Assembly: GCA_963774625.1 (NCBI GenBank) | Contig: CAVZFQ010000001.1 | Coordinates: 74,129-138,128, forward strand | From: VAXT01 sp963774625 | GTDB lineage: Bacteria; Actinomycetota; Thermoleophilia; Gaiellales; Gaiellaceae | Length of the DNA stretch: 64,000 nt | Reading direction: 5' to 3' | In this document: positions 25,644 to 33,948 of the stretch, piece by piece | Layout of the letters: each line of letters starts with the position of its first letter | How positions within the stretch are numbered: position 1 is the first letter of the stretch | Translations under genes and position numbers: made by a program | Notes under the pieces: generated by a model | Seen by the model: only the letters and a program-made list of their open reading frames with translations | The model's database searches: none | Told to the model about the DNA's origin: nothing

Positions 25644-26018
25644 CTACTGCGCGGCGACGCGGTGGATGGCCGCGACGATGTCCTCGAGCGGCTCGTCCTT
25701 GGTGAGGCAGGCCACCGCCCCGGCTGCAAAGAGGGCATCGACCTCGCTCTGGTTTGCCGACGCGGTGAGACCGACCACCGCGACCTCGGGACAGGCTTCG
25801 AGCAGCTGGCGGGTGGCCTGGACGCCGTCCATGCCCGGCAATCTGTAGTCCATCAGCACGACATCCGGGGAGTGCTCGCGACAGAGCGCGGCCGCGTCGT
25901 CCCCGTCGGGGGCGGAGGCAACGACTTCGAGGTCGGGCTGCAGGCCGAGGAGCATCTCCAGCGCCTCGCGGAAGACGTCGTTGTCCTCGATGATCGCTAC
26001 GCGGACGGGAGCGTTCAT
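25644..26018 (-). CDS. single-domain response regulator (receiver only)
   Basis: A 124-residue REC domain with no output domain. The acidic pocket is IIEDND (about 9-14), the phosphorylation site is Asp in VVLMDYRLPG (about 56), Thr in VGLTAS (about 84) and Lys in CLTKDEPL (about 107) complete the active site. Its ATG overlaps the end of fakA (ATGA) and degV follows 9 bases later, so it is embedded in a fatty-acid kinase operon. No histidine kinase is nearby. It may act by protein binding, possibly on lipid metabolism; that is inference. Confidence 0.85.
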   Translation of the reverse strand: MNAPVRVAIIEDNDVFREALEMLLGLQPDLEVVASAPDGDDAAALCREHSPDVVLMDYRLPGMDGVQATRQLLEACPEVAVVGLTASANQSEVDALFAAGAVACLTKDEPLEDIVAAIHRVAAQ

Positions 26019-27550
26019 TCGGCGGACAGCAAGAGTGGGTAGTGAGGCTGGCCGCCCGGGTGCACCTCGAGCTCGATCTCGGGGTAGTGCTCGGCGAGGC
26101 GGGCGAGCAGGGAGCCGAGCTCCGGCTCGTCGGCGCCGGTGATCAGCGTCAGCACGTCGCGGGGCTCGGCGAGCAACTGGTCGACGACGGAGGACGCCAC
26201 GGCGTCGAAGGTCGTCCCGCCGGCGACCGCGTCGCCGTCGACGAGACCCAGATAGGCGCCCCTCGCGACCTGCATCCCGTCCACGTCCACCGTCCGGGAG
26301 GCGACCGTCACGGCACCGGTCGCCACGTCGGCCAGCAGGCCCTCCATCTCGGCGGCGTTCTCCTCGGCGGTGCGAGCGCCCTCGTACCCGACCATCGCCG
26401 CCAGGCCGGCCGTCAGCGACCGCGACGGGATCACCCGGACCGGCTTCTTCGCCAGCCGAGCCGCCTGCTCGGCGGCCATGATCACGTTCGGGTTGTTGGC
26501 GAGGACGACCGCCTCCGGGGCGCGAGTGCGGTCGATCCCGTCCAGGATCTCGTCGGTCGACGGGTTCATGGTCTCGCCGCCCTCGACGAGCGCGGCGGCG
26601 CCGAGACTCTCGAAGAGCCGGCGGTTTCCGTCACCGGTGACGACGGCCACGACGTCGGTCGCCCGCTCGACGTCGGTCGCTTGGCTGAGCCGCTCCTCTC
26701 GCTGCGCCGTCTGGACGTGCATGTTCGCGATCTCGACCCGCTCGAGCACCCCTAGCGCAGTCCCGGCCCGCAGGGCGGCTCCCGGATCGTTCGTGTGCAC
26801 GTGCACCTTGAGCGCCGAGGGGTCGCCGACGACGAGGAGGGAGTCGCCGAGCCCCACGAGCTCGCGCTCGAGGGCGTCAGAATCGAGGCCCTCGCCTTCG
26901 ACGACGTAGACCGTGCAGTAGCGATAGCGCGAGGTCTCCAGGTGCACGGCATCGGCACTGAGGGGCTGGGACGCGGGAACTTCCGGGAGCGGCTCGCCAC
27001 GAACATGAGCGGCGATGCCGCGGACGATCTCGACGAGGCCGGCGGCGCCCGCGTCCACCACGCCGGCCTGACTGAGGACGTCGAGTTGCCCTTGCGTCTC
27101 CACGACGGCCTCGTCCCCTCGAACGACGAGGGCGGTCAGAAGGTTCTCGAGGCTCGCCCCGTCCTGCGCTTCCGCTTCCTCCGCCAGCGCGCGGATCGCC
27201 GTCAGCATCGTCCCCTCCACGGGCTCGCGCACGGCCTCGTACGCCGTGTCCGACGCAGAGCGGAGCGCCCTGGCGACGGTTGCGGCGTCGACTTCCTCCA
27301 CCGCGCCCAGCACGTCCCAGGCACCGCGGACGATCTGGGACAGGATCACGCCCGAGTTCCCGCGCGCCCCGAGCAGCGCGGCCCGCGTGACGTCGGTGTC
27401 GCCGCCCTCCAACGCCTCGACCACCGCCCGGGCCGTCAGCAGCATGTTCGTCCCGGTGTCGCCGTCGGGCACCGGATAGACGTTCAGGTCGTCGATTCGT
27501 GCGCGGTTGGCCTCGAGAGCGGCCTCGGCGGCACGCGCAAGAGCGAGCAC
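26015..27550 (-). CDS. fakA: fatty acid kinase FakA-like (DAK phosphatase/DhaL domain)
   Basis: Phosphorylates FakB-bound fatty acid. The N-terminal DhaL kinase domain has DLNVYPVPDGDTGTNM near 22-37 (Mg-ATP-binding Asp residues), GARGNSGVILSQI and EGTMLTAIRALAEEA. A middle domain (YRYCTVYVVEG) and the C-terminal DegV-like domain (NNPNVIMAAEQAA, VIPSRSLTAGLAAMV) follow. The 511-residue length is typical. GTG 27550 gives a slightly short N-terminus beginning MLALARAAEAALEANRARI; it is the only start between the rpmB stop and the DhaL motif. Confidence 0.88.
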   Translation of the reverse strand: MLALARAAEAALEANRARIDDLNVYPVPDGDTGTNMLLTARAVVEALEGGDTDVTRAALLGARGNSGVILSQIVRGAWDVLGAVEEVDAATVARALRSASDTAYEAVREPVEGTMLTAIRALAEEAEAQDGASLENLLTALVVRGDEAVVETQGQLDVLSQAGVVDAGAAGLVEIVRGIAAHVRGEPLPEVPASQPLSADAVHLETSRYRYCTVYVVEGEGLDSDALERELVGLGDSLLVVGDPSALKVHVHTNDPGAALRAGTALGVLERVEIANMHVQTAQREERLSQATDVERATDVVAVVTGDGNRRLFESLGAAALVEGGETMNPSTDEILDGIDRTRAPEAVVLANNPNVIMAAEQAARLAKKPVRVIPSRSLTAGLAAMVGYEGARTAEENAAEMEGLLADVATGAVTVASRTVDVDGMQVARGAYLGLVDGDAVAGGTTFDAVASSVVDQLLAEPRDVLTLITGADEPELGSLLARLAEHYPEIELEVHPGGQPHYPLLLSAE

Positions 27551-27558
27551 TAGCCGGG

Positions 27559-27750
27559 TTAAAGCGCCTTTTCTACTTTGCCGGCCTTGAGGCACCGCGT
27601 GCAGACGTAAGCACGGGTCGCCCGGCCGCCAAGGAAAACGCGGACGCGCTGCAGGTTCGGATCGAAGCGGCGCTTCGTGGCCACCATCGAGTGGCTCCGG
27701 TTGTTTCCGAAGCCCGGTTTCTTCCCGCAGACAGCGCAAATCTTCGCCAT
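27559..27750 (-). CDS. rpmB: 50S ribosomal protein L28
   Basis: A 63-residue ribosomal protein: MAKICAVCGKKPGFGNNRSH, MVATKRRFDPNLQRVRV and YVCTRCLKAGKVEKA match L28. It has the paired CxxC motifs (CAVC, CTRC) of the zinc-binding form. The position directly before fakA is a common bacterial arrangement. Confidence 0.97.
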   Translation of the reverse strand: MAKICAVCGKKPGFGNNRSHSMVATKRRFDPNLQRVRVFLGGRATRAYVCTRCLKAGKVEKAL

Positions 27751-27766
27751 GACCGCGGCAGTGTAG

Positions 27767-28378
27767 CTATCGCCGCTCGGTGGCGAGCCGAATCCCGAAG
27801 GCGACGAGCACGGCGCCAGTCACCGCGTCGAGCGCGCGGCGAACCCGTTCACGGCGCAGGACCTCCCCCGCCCTGGCGACGGCGACCGCGTACCCGGTCA
27901 ACCAGGTCAGCGTGAGCGCCGAGTAGAGCAGCCCGAGCGCGAGCAGCACTACGAATGAGTCACCGAACTGCGGTAGCAGGCTCGTGAAGAAGGCCGCCGA
28001 CTTCGGGTTGCCGAGATTGCTCAGCAAGCCCTGCCGCCAGGCCTGGCGCGCGGAGACCGCTCGGCGGGGCTCCGCAGCTCGCTCCCGCGAACGCCGCCGG
28101 ACGACGCTCCACAGCGTCTGCACGCCGAGCCAGATCAGGTAGGCCGCCCCGGCGAGCTTCAGCGCCTGGAAAGCCGGCTCGGACGCAACGAGCAGGGCCG
28201 CGATGCCGATGCTGGCCGCCAGCGTCCAGACCAGCTGGCCGGTGCTGACGCCGAGCGCGGTGAAGACTCCAGCCCGCCGACTGCCCAGAAGGGAGTTCCG
28301 AACCGTCAGCGCGGTGTCAGGGCCGGGCGTACAGATGACGACGAGCGCGACAGCCAGGAAGGCCGCGAGCTCGCCCAT
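27767..28378 (-). CDS. LysE/RhtB family amino-acid exporter
   Basis: A 203-residue inner-membrane protein with about six hydrophobic segments. The family hallmark VVICTPGPDTALTVRNSL is at about 13-30, followed by GVFTALGVSTGQLVWTLAA and the central LSNLGNPKSAAFFTSLLP (N-x-x-N/K-x motif near 120). It would export an amino acid or related small metabolite by proton exchange; the substrate is not predictable. It sits between ribH and rpmB on the same strand with tight spacing, possibly as part of the riboflavin run. Confidence 0.88.
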   Translation of the reverse strand: MGELAAFLAVALVVICTPGPDTALTVRNSLLGSRRAGVFTALGVSTGQLVWTLAASIGIAALLVASEPAFQALKLAGAAYLIWLGVQTLWSVVRRRSRERAAEPRRAVSARQAWRQGLLSNLGNPKSAAFFTSLLPQFGDSFVVLLALGLLYSALTLTWLTGYAVAVARAGEVLRRERVRRALDAVTGAVLVAFGIRLATERR

Positions 28379-28963
28379 CTACCGCAGAGGCCCTGCTGCC
28401 TGCGCCCGGAGCTGCGAAAAGACGTCGGCCATCTCGAGCGCGCTGCGCACGGCGTCTGCCGCGCGGTCGATCCGCTCCTCGGCCTGCTGGCGGTTCTCGA
28501 CGGTCAGCACTCCGAAGGAGACGGGCACGCCGGTCTCGATCGCCGCCAACTGGAGGCCGCTCGCCGCCTCGCTCGCGATGTAGTCGAAATGCGGCGTTTC
28601 GCCACGGATGACGCACCCGAGCGCGACGATCGCCGAGTAGCGGCGTGTCTTCGCCAGGGCCATCGCGGCGACCGGAAGCTCGAAGGCCCCGGGCACGGGC
28701 ATGATCATCACCGCGTCCCTGGGAACTCCGATCTCCTCGAGCTCCGCGAGCGCCCGCTCCAGCAGCGCGTTGGTGATCTCCGCGTTGAACTTGCTGACGA
28801 CGATGCCGACCGCGCGCCGGCCGTCGACCGATCCCATGAGCGTGCTGTAGCCCAGCGGGACCTGAAGCTCGCCGCCCGCGTGCTCGCCGGAGGGCTCGTC
28901 CCCGTCCATCTCAACCGGGGACATGGCCGGAACCATGTCCCGCTCGTCGACCCGGTCGGTCAT
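28379..28963 (-). CDS. ribH: 6,7-dimethyl-8-ribityllumazine synthase
   Basis: Penultimate step of riboflavin synthesis, condensing the ribityl-pyrimidine with dihydroxybutanone phosphate. Family motifs: VGIVVSKFNAEITNALLERA, PGAFELPVAAMALA, ALGCVIRGETPHFDYIASE (catalytic His) and FGVLTVENRQQAEERI. The 194-residue chain carries about 40 extra residues ahead of the domain, where a palindrome (28918-28941) is translated. The ATG overlaps the stop of ribBA (ATGA); ATG 28963 is kept although a later start would also give a complete enzyme. Confidence 0.94.
   Translation of the reverse strand: MTDRVDERDMVPAMSPVEMDGDEPSGEHAGGELQVPLGYSTLMGSVDGRRAVGIVVSKFNAEITNALLERALAELEEIGVPRDAVMIMPVPGAFELPVAAMALAKTRRYSAIVALGCVIRGETPHFDYIASEAASGLQLAAIETGVPVSFGVLTVENRQQAEERIDRAADAVRSALEMADVFSQLRAQAAGPLR
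28918..28941. repeat. palindromic element in the 5' part of ribH
   Basis: GGGACATGG, six bases (CCGGAA), then CCATGTCCC: a perfect 9-base inverted repeat. It encodes part of the atypical N-terminal extension (RDMVPAMSPV). It shares the GGACATGG / CCATGTCC edge with the other palindromes in this window. Confidence 0.6.
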
Positions 28964-30222
28964 TCGGTGTCCGCGTCGAAGCGGAGGTCCTGGTGGTGCA
29001 GGCGGTGCCCGAGCTTGTCGCGCTTCGCCTTCAGGTATTTCCGGTTCTCGTCGGTCGGATCGGTCTCGATCGGCAGTTGCTCGACCACCGTTAGCCCGAA
29101 GCCCTCGATCCCGGTCAGCTTCTTCGGGTTGTTCGTGAGGATGCGAATCGTCGTCAGGCCCAGGTCGGCGAGGATCTGGTTCCCGATCCCGTACTCGCGC
29201 GCGTCCGCCGGCAGGCCGAGCTCGAGGTTCGCCTCGACGGTGTCGAGCCCCGACTCCTGGAGCTCGTAGGCCTTCAGCTTGTTGAGCAGGCCGATGCCCC
29301 TGCCTTCCTGCGTCATGTACAGAAGGACGCCGCAGTCCTCCTCGGCCAGCCGGGCAAGAGCCTGCTCGAGCTGCTCGCCGCAATCGCAGCGCAGCGAATG
29401 GAAGACGTCGCCGGTCAGGCACTCCGAGTGCACGCGGACGAGAACGCTCTCGGCGCCCTCCACCTCGCCCCGCACGAGCGCGACGTGGTGCTTGCCCGTG
29501 AGCTTCTCGCGATAGGCGACCGCGGTGAACTCCCCGTAAGCCGTCGGAAGCTGCACGGTGGTCGTGCGCTCGACGAGCTTCTCGGTGCGCCGGCGGTGCT
29601 CGATGAGGTCGGAGACCGTGATCATCTTCAGGGAGTGGCGCTCGCAGAACCCGACCAGGTCGGGGACGCGGGCCATCGTCCCGTCGTCCTTCATGACTTC
29701 GCAGACGACGCCGGCGGGATTGAGCCCTGCCAGCCGCGAGAGGTCGACCGCGGCTTCGGTCTGGCCTGCGCGTCGCAGGACGCCTCCGTCGCGGGCGCGC
29801 AACGGGAAGACGTGGCCGGGCTGGACGAGGTCGCCTGAAGACTTCGTCGGGTCGATCGCCACCTGGATCGTGTGCGAGCGGTCCTGGGCCGAGATGCCCG
29901 TCGAGACTCCCTCACGCGCCTCGATGGAGACCGTGAACGCGGTCTGCAGCGGCGTCTCGTTGTGATCGGCCATCTGGCGCAGCGCCAGCTCGTCGCAGCG
30001 CTCCTCGGTCAGCGAGAGGCAGATGAGGCCGCGCGCGTGCGTGGCCATGAAATTGATCGCTTCCGGCGTCGCAAACTGGGCCGCGATGGTGAGGTCGCCC
30101 TCGTTCTCGCGGTCGGCTGCGTCGACCACGATCACGAACTTGCCCTGCCGGACGTCCTCGATCGCCTCCTCGATGGTCGCGAACGGGCTCGTCCCCGCGC
30201 GCTGTTTTGCCTCAGTTGCCAT
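28960..30222 (-). CDS. ribBA: bifunctional DHBP synthase / GTP cyclohydrolase II
   Basis: Supplies both precursors of riboflavin. The N-terminal half is 3,4-dihydroxy-2-butanone 4-phosphate synthase (VVDAADRENEGDLTIAAQ, HARGLICLSLTEERC, HTIQVAIDPTKSSGDL). The C-terminal half is GTP cyclohydrolase II with the zinc motif SECLTGDVFHSLRCDCGEQ and YMTQEGRGIGLLNKLKAY. At 420 residues it is full length. MATEAKQ at 30222 is chosen over an upstream in-frame start inside the neighbour. It overlaps the previous gene by 11 bases. Confidence 0.95.
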   Translation of the reverse strand: MATEAKQRAGTSPFATIEEAIEDVRQGKFVIVVDAADRENEGDLTIAAQFATPEAINFMATHARGLICLSLTEERCDELALRQMADHNETPLQTAFTVSIEAREGVSTGISAQDRSHTIQVAIDPTKSSGDLVQPGHVFPLRARDGGVLRRAGQTEAAVDLSRLAGLNPAGVVCEVMKDDGTMARVPDLVGFCERHSLKMITVSDLIEHRRRTEKLVERTTTVQLPTAYGEFTAVAYREKLTGKHHVALVRGEVEGAESVLVRVHSECLTGDVFHSLRCDCGEQLEQALARLAEEDCGVLLYMTQEGRGIGLLNKLKAYELQESGLDTVEANLELGLPADAREYGIGNQILADLGLTTIRILTNNPKKLTGIEGFGLTVVEQLPIETDPTDENRKYLKAKRDKLGHRLHHQDLRFDADTE

Positions 30223-30670
30223 TACTCGAATCGTAACTGGGCCGCTCAGGAAGGGGTTCCCAGACGAGTTCGGCCACATCGAGGACGATGTCTGTGCGCT
30301 CCTCCCTCTCGTGCACCTCGCCCGCGAGAGCGCAGACGCCGTCGTTCAGCCACTTGTACCGCTCGTCGCTACACACGTGGGTTGCGGAGCCAATTACCTG
30401 ACCTTCGTCCGGACGGCCCCGCCCCTGCAGGTGGAAGAGGATCGTCGCGCCGTCGTCGGTCTCGATGACGCCGTTGAAATCGGGGTGGTACGTCATGTCC
30501 GTTCGGCGGCGAGGCCGGTTGGCGCCCCGCATCCGCCCCGTGATCCGACCTTCGCAGTGGCCTTCGGCGATCAGGAAGTGCTCGCTCTCGATGCCACGCT
30601 CCTCGTCCAGCTCGACGAACCAGGATTCGGGGTAGTGAAACGTGAGGCGATATAGCGGCTCAAGGCGCAC
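30212..30670 (-). CDS. DUF3237 family protein
   Basis: A 152-residue protein: MRLEPLYRLTFHYPESWFVE at the start, EGHCEGRITGRMRGANRPRR, then TYHPDFNGVIETDDGATILF and YKWLNDGVCALAGEVH. This layout (G-x-I-x-G, adjacent Arg-rich loop, D-G-x-x-I) fits the DUF3237/UPF0311 family, whose function is unknown. It lies between ribE and ribBA with overlaps at both ends (GTG 30670 inside ribE, stop inside ribBA). It is therefore translated within the riboflavin operon. Confidence 0.75.
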   Translation of the reverse strand: MRLEPLYRLTFHYPESWFVELDEERGIESEHFLIAEGHCEGRITGRMRGANRPRRRTDMTYHPDFNGVIETDDGATILFHLQGRGRPDEGQVIGSATHVCSDERYKWLNDGVCALAGEVHEREERTDIVLDVAELVWEPLPERPSYDSSNGN

Positions 30671-31253
30671 GCGTGACCAGCCGCTCGACGTACTTCGCCA
30701 GGACGTCCACCTCGAGGTTGACCTCGTCTCCCGGCTCGAGCGAGCCCATCGTGGTGACCTCGAGCGTGTGCGGGACGAGCGCTGTCGCGAAGGCGTCCTC
30801 GCCGACCTCGGTGATCGTCAGTGAGACGCCGTCTACGGTGATCGACCCCTTCTCCACGCAGTAGCGGAGGACGTCCGGCCCCGTCGCGACCCGGATGCGC
30901 ACGCTCTCCCCCTCCGGCTCGACCGACGAGATTCGCCCCACGCCGTCGACATGGCCCTGGACGTAGTGCCCACCGAGCGGGTCGCCGGCCCGAAGCGCGG
31001 GCTCGAGGTTGACCTCGTCCCCCTCGGCCAGACCGCCGAGCGTAGTGCGGGCGATGCTCTCCGGGACGGCTGTCACCGAGAAGCGACCGTTCTGCACCGC
31101 GGTGGCCGTCAGGCAGCAGCCGTCGACGTCGACCGAGTCGCCGATCGCGGTCAGGGCCGCAGTCTCGGGAGCCTCGATCTCGATGTGCAGGCCGCCCTCG
31201 CCGCCCCCGAGCGACACGACACGGCCGCGCTCGCGCACGATGCCGGTGAACAT
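30660..31253 (-). CDS. ribE: riboflavin synthase alpha subunit
   Basis: Dismutates two lumazine molecules to riboflavin. The 197-residue chain has two homologous barrel halves. The first begins MFTGIVRERGRV and includes VDGCCLTA. The second includes GHYVQGHVDGVGRI and KGSITVDGVSLTITEV. MFTGIV is the family's start, so ATG 31253 is firm even though the frame is open further upstream. It is in the operon with ribD, ribBA and ribH. Confidence 0.95.
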   Translation of the reverse strand: MFTGIVRERGRVVSLGGGEGGLHIEIEAPETAALTAIGDSVDVDGCCLTATAVQNGRFSVTAVPESIARTTLGGLAEGDEVNLEPALRAGDPLGGHYVQGHVDGVGRISSVEPEGESVRIRVATGPDVLRYCVEKGSITVDGVSLTITEVGEDAFATALVPHTLEVTTMGSLEPGDEVNLEVDVLAKYVERLVTRAP

Positions 31254-31263
31254 TCCGAACAGG

Positions 31264-31518
31264 CTACTCGCCGAGGGCGAGGACTTCGACCGTCTCGCGC
31301 GCGACCATCTCCACGTGGCCACGCTCGCCGGGTGCGACCTGATCGAGCTCCCGGACCAGCTCCTCGACGGCCCCGACCTGGCCGGGGCTCAGCCCGTCCG
31401 TGCCGCTCTCGGTGATCTGACGGCGGAGCTCGTCGTTGCCGATGTGCCGACCGAGCCACTTCGAGATGACCGCGATCAGGCGATCCTCGGTTGCGGTTGT
31501 GTCAGGGCTCGTGGACAT
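31264..31518 (-). CDS. small acidic helical protein in the riboflavin operon
   Basis: An 84-residue protein (MSTSPDTTATEDRLIAVISK ... VARETVEVLALGE) predicted to be mostly helical and acidic, without Cys or a signal. Its ATG lies inside the end of ribD (17-base overlap) and ribE starts 10 bases after its stop, so it is co-translated with riboflavin enzymes. The family is not recognised. It could be a regulatory or assembly partner, but nothing in the sequence shows this. Confidence 0.65.
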   Translation of the reverse strand: MSTSPDTTATEDRLIAVISKWLGRHIGNDELRRQITESGTDGLSPGQVGAVEELVRELDQVAPGERGHVEMVARETVEVLALGE

Positions 31519-32449
31519 AGGCGCTCAGGAGAACATCTTCACCGACCTGGTGCGCGCTCAAACGCGTGAGCTGGACCGGAGCCGGTAGCGCTTCGACGAG
31601 GCCGGCGCCCCCGCCGGCCAGCTTCGGCGCGACGAACAGGAGAACCTTGTCGACGAGGTCGGCCAGGAAGAAGGACTCCGCCAGGTTCGGCCCGCCCTCG
31701 AGCAGGATCGACTGCACGCCCTCCGAGGCCAGCCGCGGCAGGTCCTCCATCAGCGGCCCGCTCAGCAGCTCGAGCTCCGACCCCTCGGGCAGTGGCCCTC
31801 TGCCGAAGGCGAGCCGGCGCGGCTGCTTGGCGGCGTCGACGTCGCGGGCGTCCAGCCGAGGATTGTCGGAACGGACCGTCCCCATCCCCACGGCGACCGC
31901 ATCGGACGCAGCTCGCAGCATGTGCACGATCCGCCGGCTCTCCTCACCCGTGACCCAGCGCTCACCCGGCATCGTCATGCTCCCGTCGAGCGTGACCGCG
32001 GCCTTGTAGGTGACAAACGGCCGGCCCTGCGAGACCCACGTTCGCCATTCCTCGTTCTGCTGCCGCGACCGGAAGCCCAGCACGCCGTCAGCGAGGCTGA
32101 CCTCGACTCCGGCGGCCCGCAGCTCTTCGAGCCCGCCCCCGGCCTTCGGGTTCGGATCGAGTGATCCAGCGACGACCTGGGTGATCCCGCTCTCGAGGAC
32201 CGCCTTGGTGCACGGCGGGGTGTCCCCCCAGCTCCGGCACGGCTCCATGGTCACATAGAGCGTCGCCCCCTTTGCACGGTCTCCAGCTTGCTCTAACGCT
32301 CGAGGTTCCGCATGGTCCTCGCCCTTCCGCTCGTGCCAGCCCTCCCCGACGACCTCGCCGTCGCGCACGACGACCGCGCCGACAACGGGGTTCGGGTGCG
32401 TCGCCCCCCGCCCGCGCTCGGCCAGCTCGAGCGCCCGCTCCAGGCTCAC
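31502..32449 (-). CDS. ribD: riboflavin biosynthesis deaminase/reductase
   Basis: Deaminates and then reduces the pyrimidine intermediate. The N-terminal deaminase domain has the zinc motif HAEPRAL at about 47 with PC...PPCTKA about 25 residues later. The C-terminal reductase domain has KAAVTLDGSM, AVAVGMGTVRSDNP and ILLEGGPNLAESFF (NADPH-binding). At 315 residues it is slightly short but complete. The PC segment reads EPCRSWGDTPPC, with Arg-Ser where His is common. GTG 32449 overlaps the rpe stop (GTGA). Confidence 0.94.
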   Translation of the reverse strand: MSLERALELAERGRGATHPNPVVGAVVVRDGEVVGEGWHERKGEDHAEPRALEQAGDRAKGATLYVTMEPCRSWGDTPPCTKAVLESGITQVVAGSLDPNPKAGGGLEELRAAGVEVSLADGVLGFRSRQQNEEWRTWVSQGRPFVTYKAAVTLDGSMTMPGERWVTGEESRRIVHMLRAASDAVAVGMGTVRSDNPRLDARDVDAAKQPRRLAFGRGPLPEGSELELLSGPLMEDLPRLASEGVQSILLEGGPNLAESFFLADLVDKVLLFVAPKLAGGGAGLVEALPAPVQLTRLSAHQVGEDVLLSAYVHEP

Positions 32450-33123
32450 TGGAGACCCTGCACCAGCTCGTGGTACGCGCCGGCGATGTCGTCCTGCCCG
32501 AAGATGCTCGTGCCCGCGACGAACAGGTCGGCGCCTGCATCGCGCACCTCGCGAATGTTGTCCGGCCCGATGCCGCCGTCGACCTGGATGTGCAGCCCGT
32601 CGTCGAGCAGCTCCCGCAGCTCCGCGACCCTGCCGGTCGCCGCCGGCATGAACTTCTGGCCCGAGTACCCAGGGTTGATGCTCATGCAGAGGACGAGATC
32701 CACGCCATCCGCTGCCTGGGCTGCGTCGGCCGGGCTCGTCTCGGGATTGAAGGCCAGCCCGACGCCGAGCTCCAGCTCACGCGCCTTCCGGTAGACCGCC
32801 GGCAGGTCGTCGCAGGCCTCGAAATGGACGGTCACGCTGTCGCCGCCCGCCTCGGCGACGGCCTCGAAGTGCTGCTCCGGGTTCTCGACCATGAGATGGC
32901 AGTCGAGAACGGCGCCGAGCCGATGGACGAGCGGCGAGATCGACTGCAGGACGATCGGCCCGATCGTGATGGGCGGGACGAAGTGGCCGTCGCCGACGTC
33001 GAAGTGGAAGACGCGCACGCCTGCGCGCGCGAGAGCTTCGATCTGCTCGCCGAGCCGCGAGAAGTCGGCCGCATAGAGCGACGGCTCGACTTCGACGGTG
33101 CGAACCCAGTCCTTCCAGGCCAT
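32446..33123 (-). CDS. rpe: ribulose-phosphate 3-epimerase
   Basis: Interconverts ribulose-5-phosphate and xylulose-5-phosphate, and so also affects the ribulose-5-phosphate supply that RibBA uses. TIM-barrel signatures: PSLYAADFSRLGEQIEAL, HFDVGDGHFVPPITIGP (metal His/Asp), DCHLMVENPEQ, CMSINPGYSGQKFMP and QVDGGIGPDNI. The N-terminus has about ten residues more than usual before EPSLYAADF. It is 225 residues long. Confidence 0.95.
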   Translation of the reverse strand: MAWKDWVRTVEVEPSLYAADFSRLGEQIEALARAGVRVFHFDVGDGHFVPPITIGPIVLQSISPLVHRLGAVLDCHLMVENPEQHFEAVAEAGGDSVTVHFEACDDLPAVYRKARELELGVGLAFNPETSPADAAQAADGVDLVLCMSINPGYSGQKFMPAATGRVAELRELLDDGLHIQVDGGIGPDNIREVRDAGADLFVAGTSIFGQDDIAGAYHELVQGLQ

Positions 33124-33126
33124 GGT

Positions 33127-33942
33127 TCAGCTTCGCAGGCCGCGCAGGTACTCGGCGGCGCTCATCCGCTTGCGCCCCTCGGGCTGAACCTCCAGGAGCT
33201 CCAGGCCGCCGGCCGTGAGGTCGCCGTCTCCGGGCCGTGCCCGCCAGACGATCAGCGGTCGGCCGTCGACGGTGCCGCGCGCACCGATGTGCGGGGACAG
33301 GGCGCGGATCCGGTTCAGGCTCTCCTCCGGCGGCCGGCTCCAGTCGAGCTCGCGGTCGGCCGGGGTCAGGCGTTCCGCGTAGGTCGCCCCCTCTTCGGGC
33401 TGAGGCTCGAAGGTTGCCGTGCCCTGCAGCGCCGGCTCGAGCAGCTCGGCGGCCAGCGGCCCGGCCTTCGCGTACACCGCGCCTGCGTCGTCTTCCGGCT
33501 CGATCGCGAAGGGCTCCTGCGCGGAGATCGGCCCGGCATCGAGCTCCTTGATCGTCCGGTGGATCGTGACCCCGGTCTCGGTGTCACCGGCCATGATCGC
33601 GCGCTCGACCGGGGCGGCTCCCCGCCAGCGAGGCAGCAGCGACGGATGGACGTTCAGCCACAGGGCGCGCTCGAGCAGGCTCTCCGGGATCAAGGCGCCG
33701 TAGGCGGCGACGACCATCGCCTCCACGTCCCCCAGCTCGACGGACTCGTCGAGCTTCTCCGGCTGGCGCACCTCGATGCCGAGCCGCTCGGCGACCTCTT
33801 TCGCGGGCGGGGCGCCCACCTTCCGGCCACGGCCTTGCGGACGGTCAGGACGCGTGAGCAGGAAGGCGACGTCGTACCGGCCGGCCAGGCGCTCCAGCAC
33901 GTCGGCGCCGAGGGGCGCCGTGGCAGCAACGCCGATCCTCAT
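33127..33942 (-). CDS. fmt: methionyl-tRNA formyltransferase
   Basis: Formylates initiator Met-tRNA. The catalytic loop is LNVHPSLLPRWRGAAPVERA (Asn, His) followed by DTETGVTIHRTIKELDAG (catalytic Asp). The C-terminal tRNA-binding domain is short (271 residues total against about 310 usually), ending in LEVQPEGRKRMSAAEYLRG. ATG 33942 starts MRIGVAATAPLGA; the start is slightly more compact than MRIVFMGTP but positions the Rossmann strand correctly. It is paired with def upstream, the usual order. Confidence 0.93.
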   Translation of the reverse strand: MRIGVAATAPLGADVLERLAGRYDVAFLLTRPDRPQGRGRKVGAPPAKEVAERLGIEVRQPEKLDESVELGDVEAMVVAAYGALIPESLLERALWLNVHPSLLPRWRGAAPVERAIMAGDTETGVTIHRTIKELDAGPISAQEPFAIEPEDDAGAVYAKAGPLAAELLEPALQGTATFEPQPEEGATYAERLTPADRELDWSRPPEESLNRIRALSPHIGARGTVDGRPLIVWRARPGDGDLTAGGLELLEVQPEGRKRMSAAEYLRGLRS

Positions 33943-33948
33943 GTGCCT

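Noticed and set aside
27309..27344. GTCCCAG ... CTGGGAC inverted repeat in fakA
   Set aside because: Short arms, coding in a normal FakA segment, no shared edge with the other palindromes; likely chance in GC-rich sequence.
30660..33123. FMN riboswitch upstream of the riboflavin genes
   Set aside because: The genes overlap each other and the upstream rpe gene, leaving no leader; no conserved RFN core was recognised.
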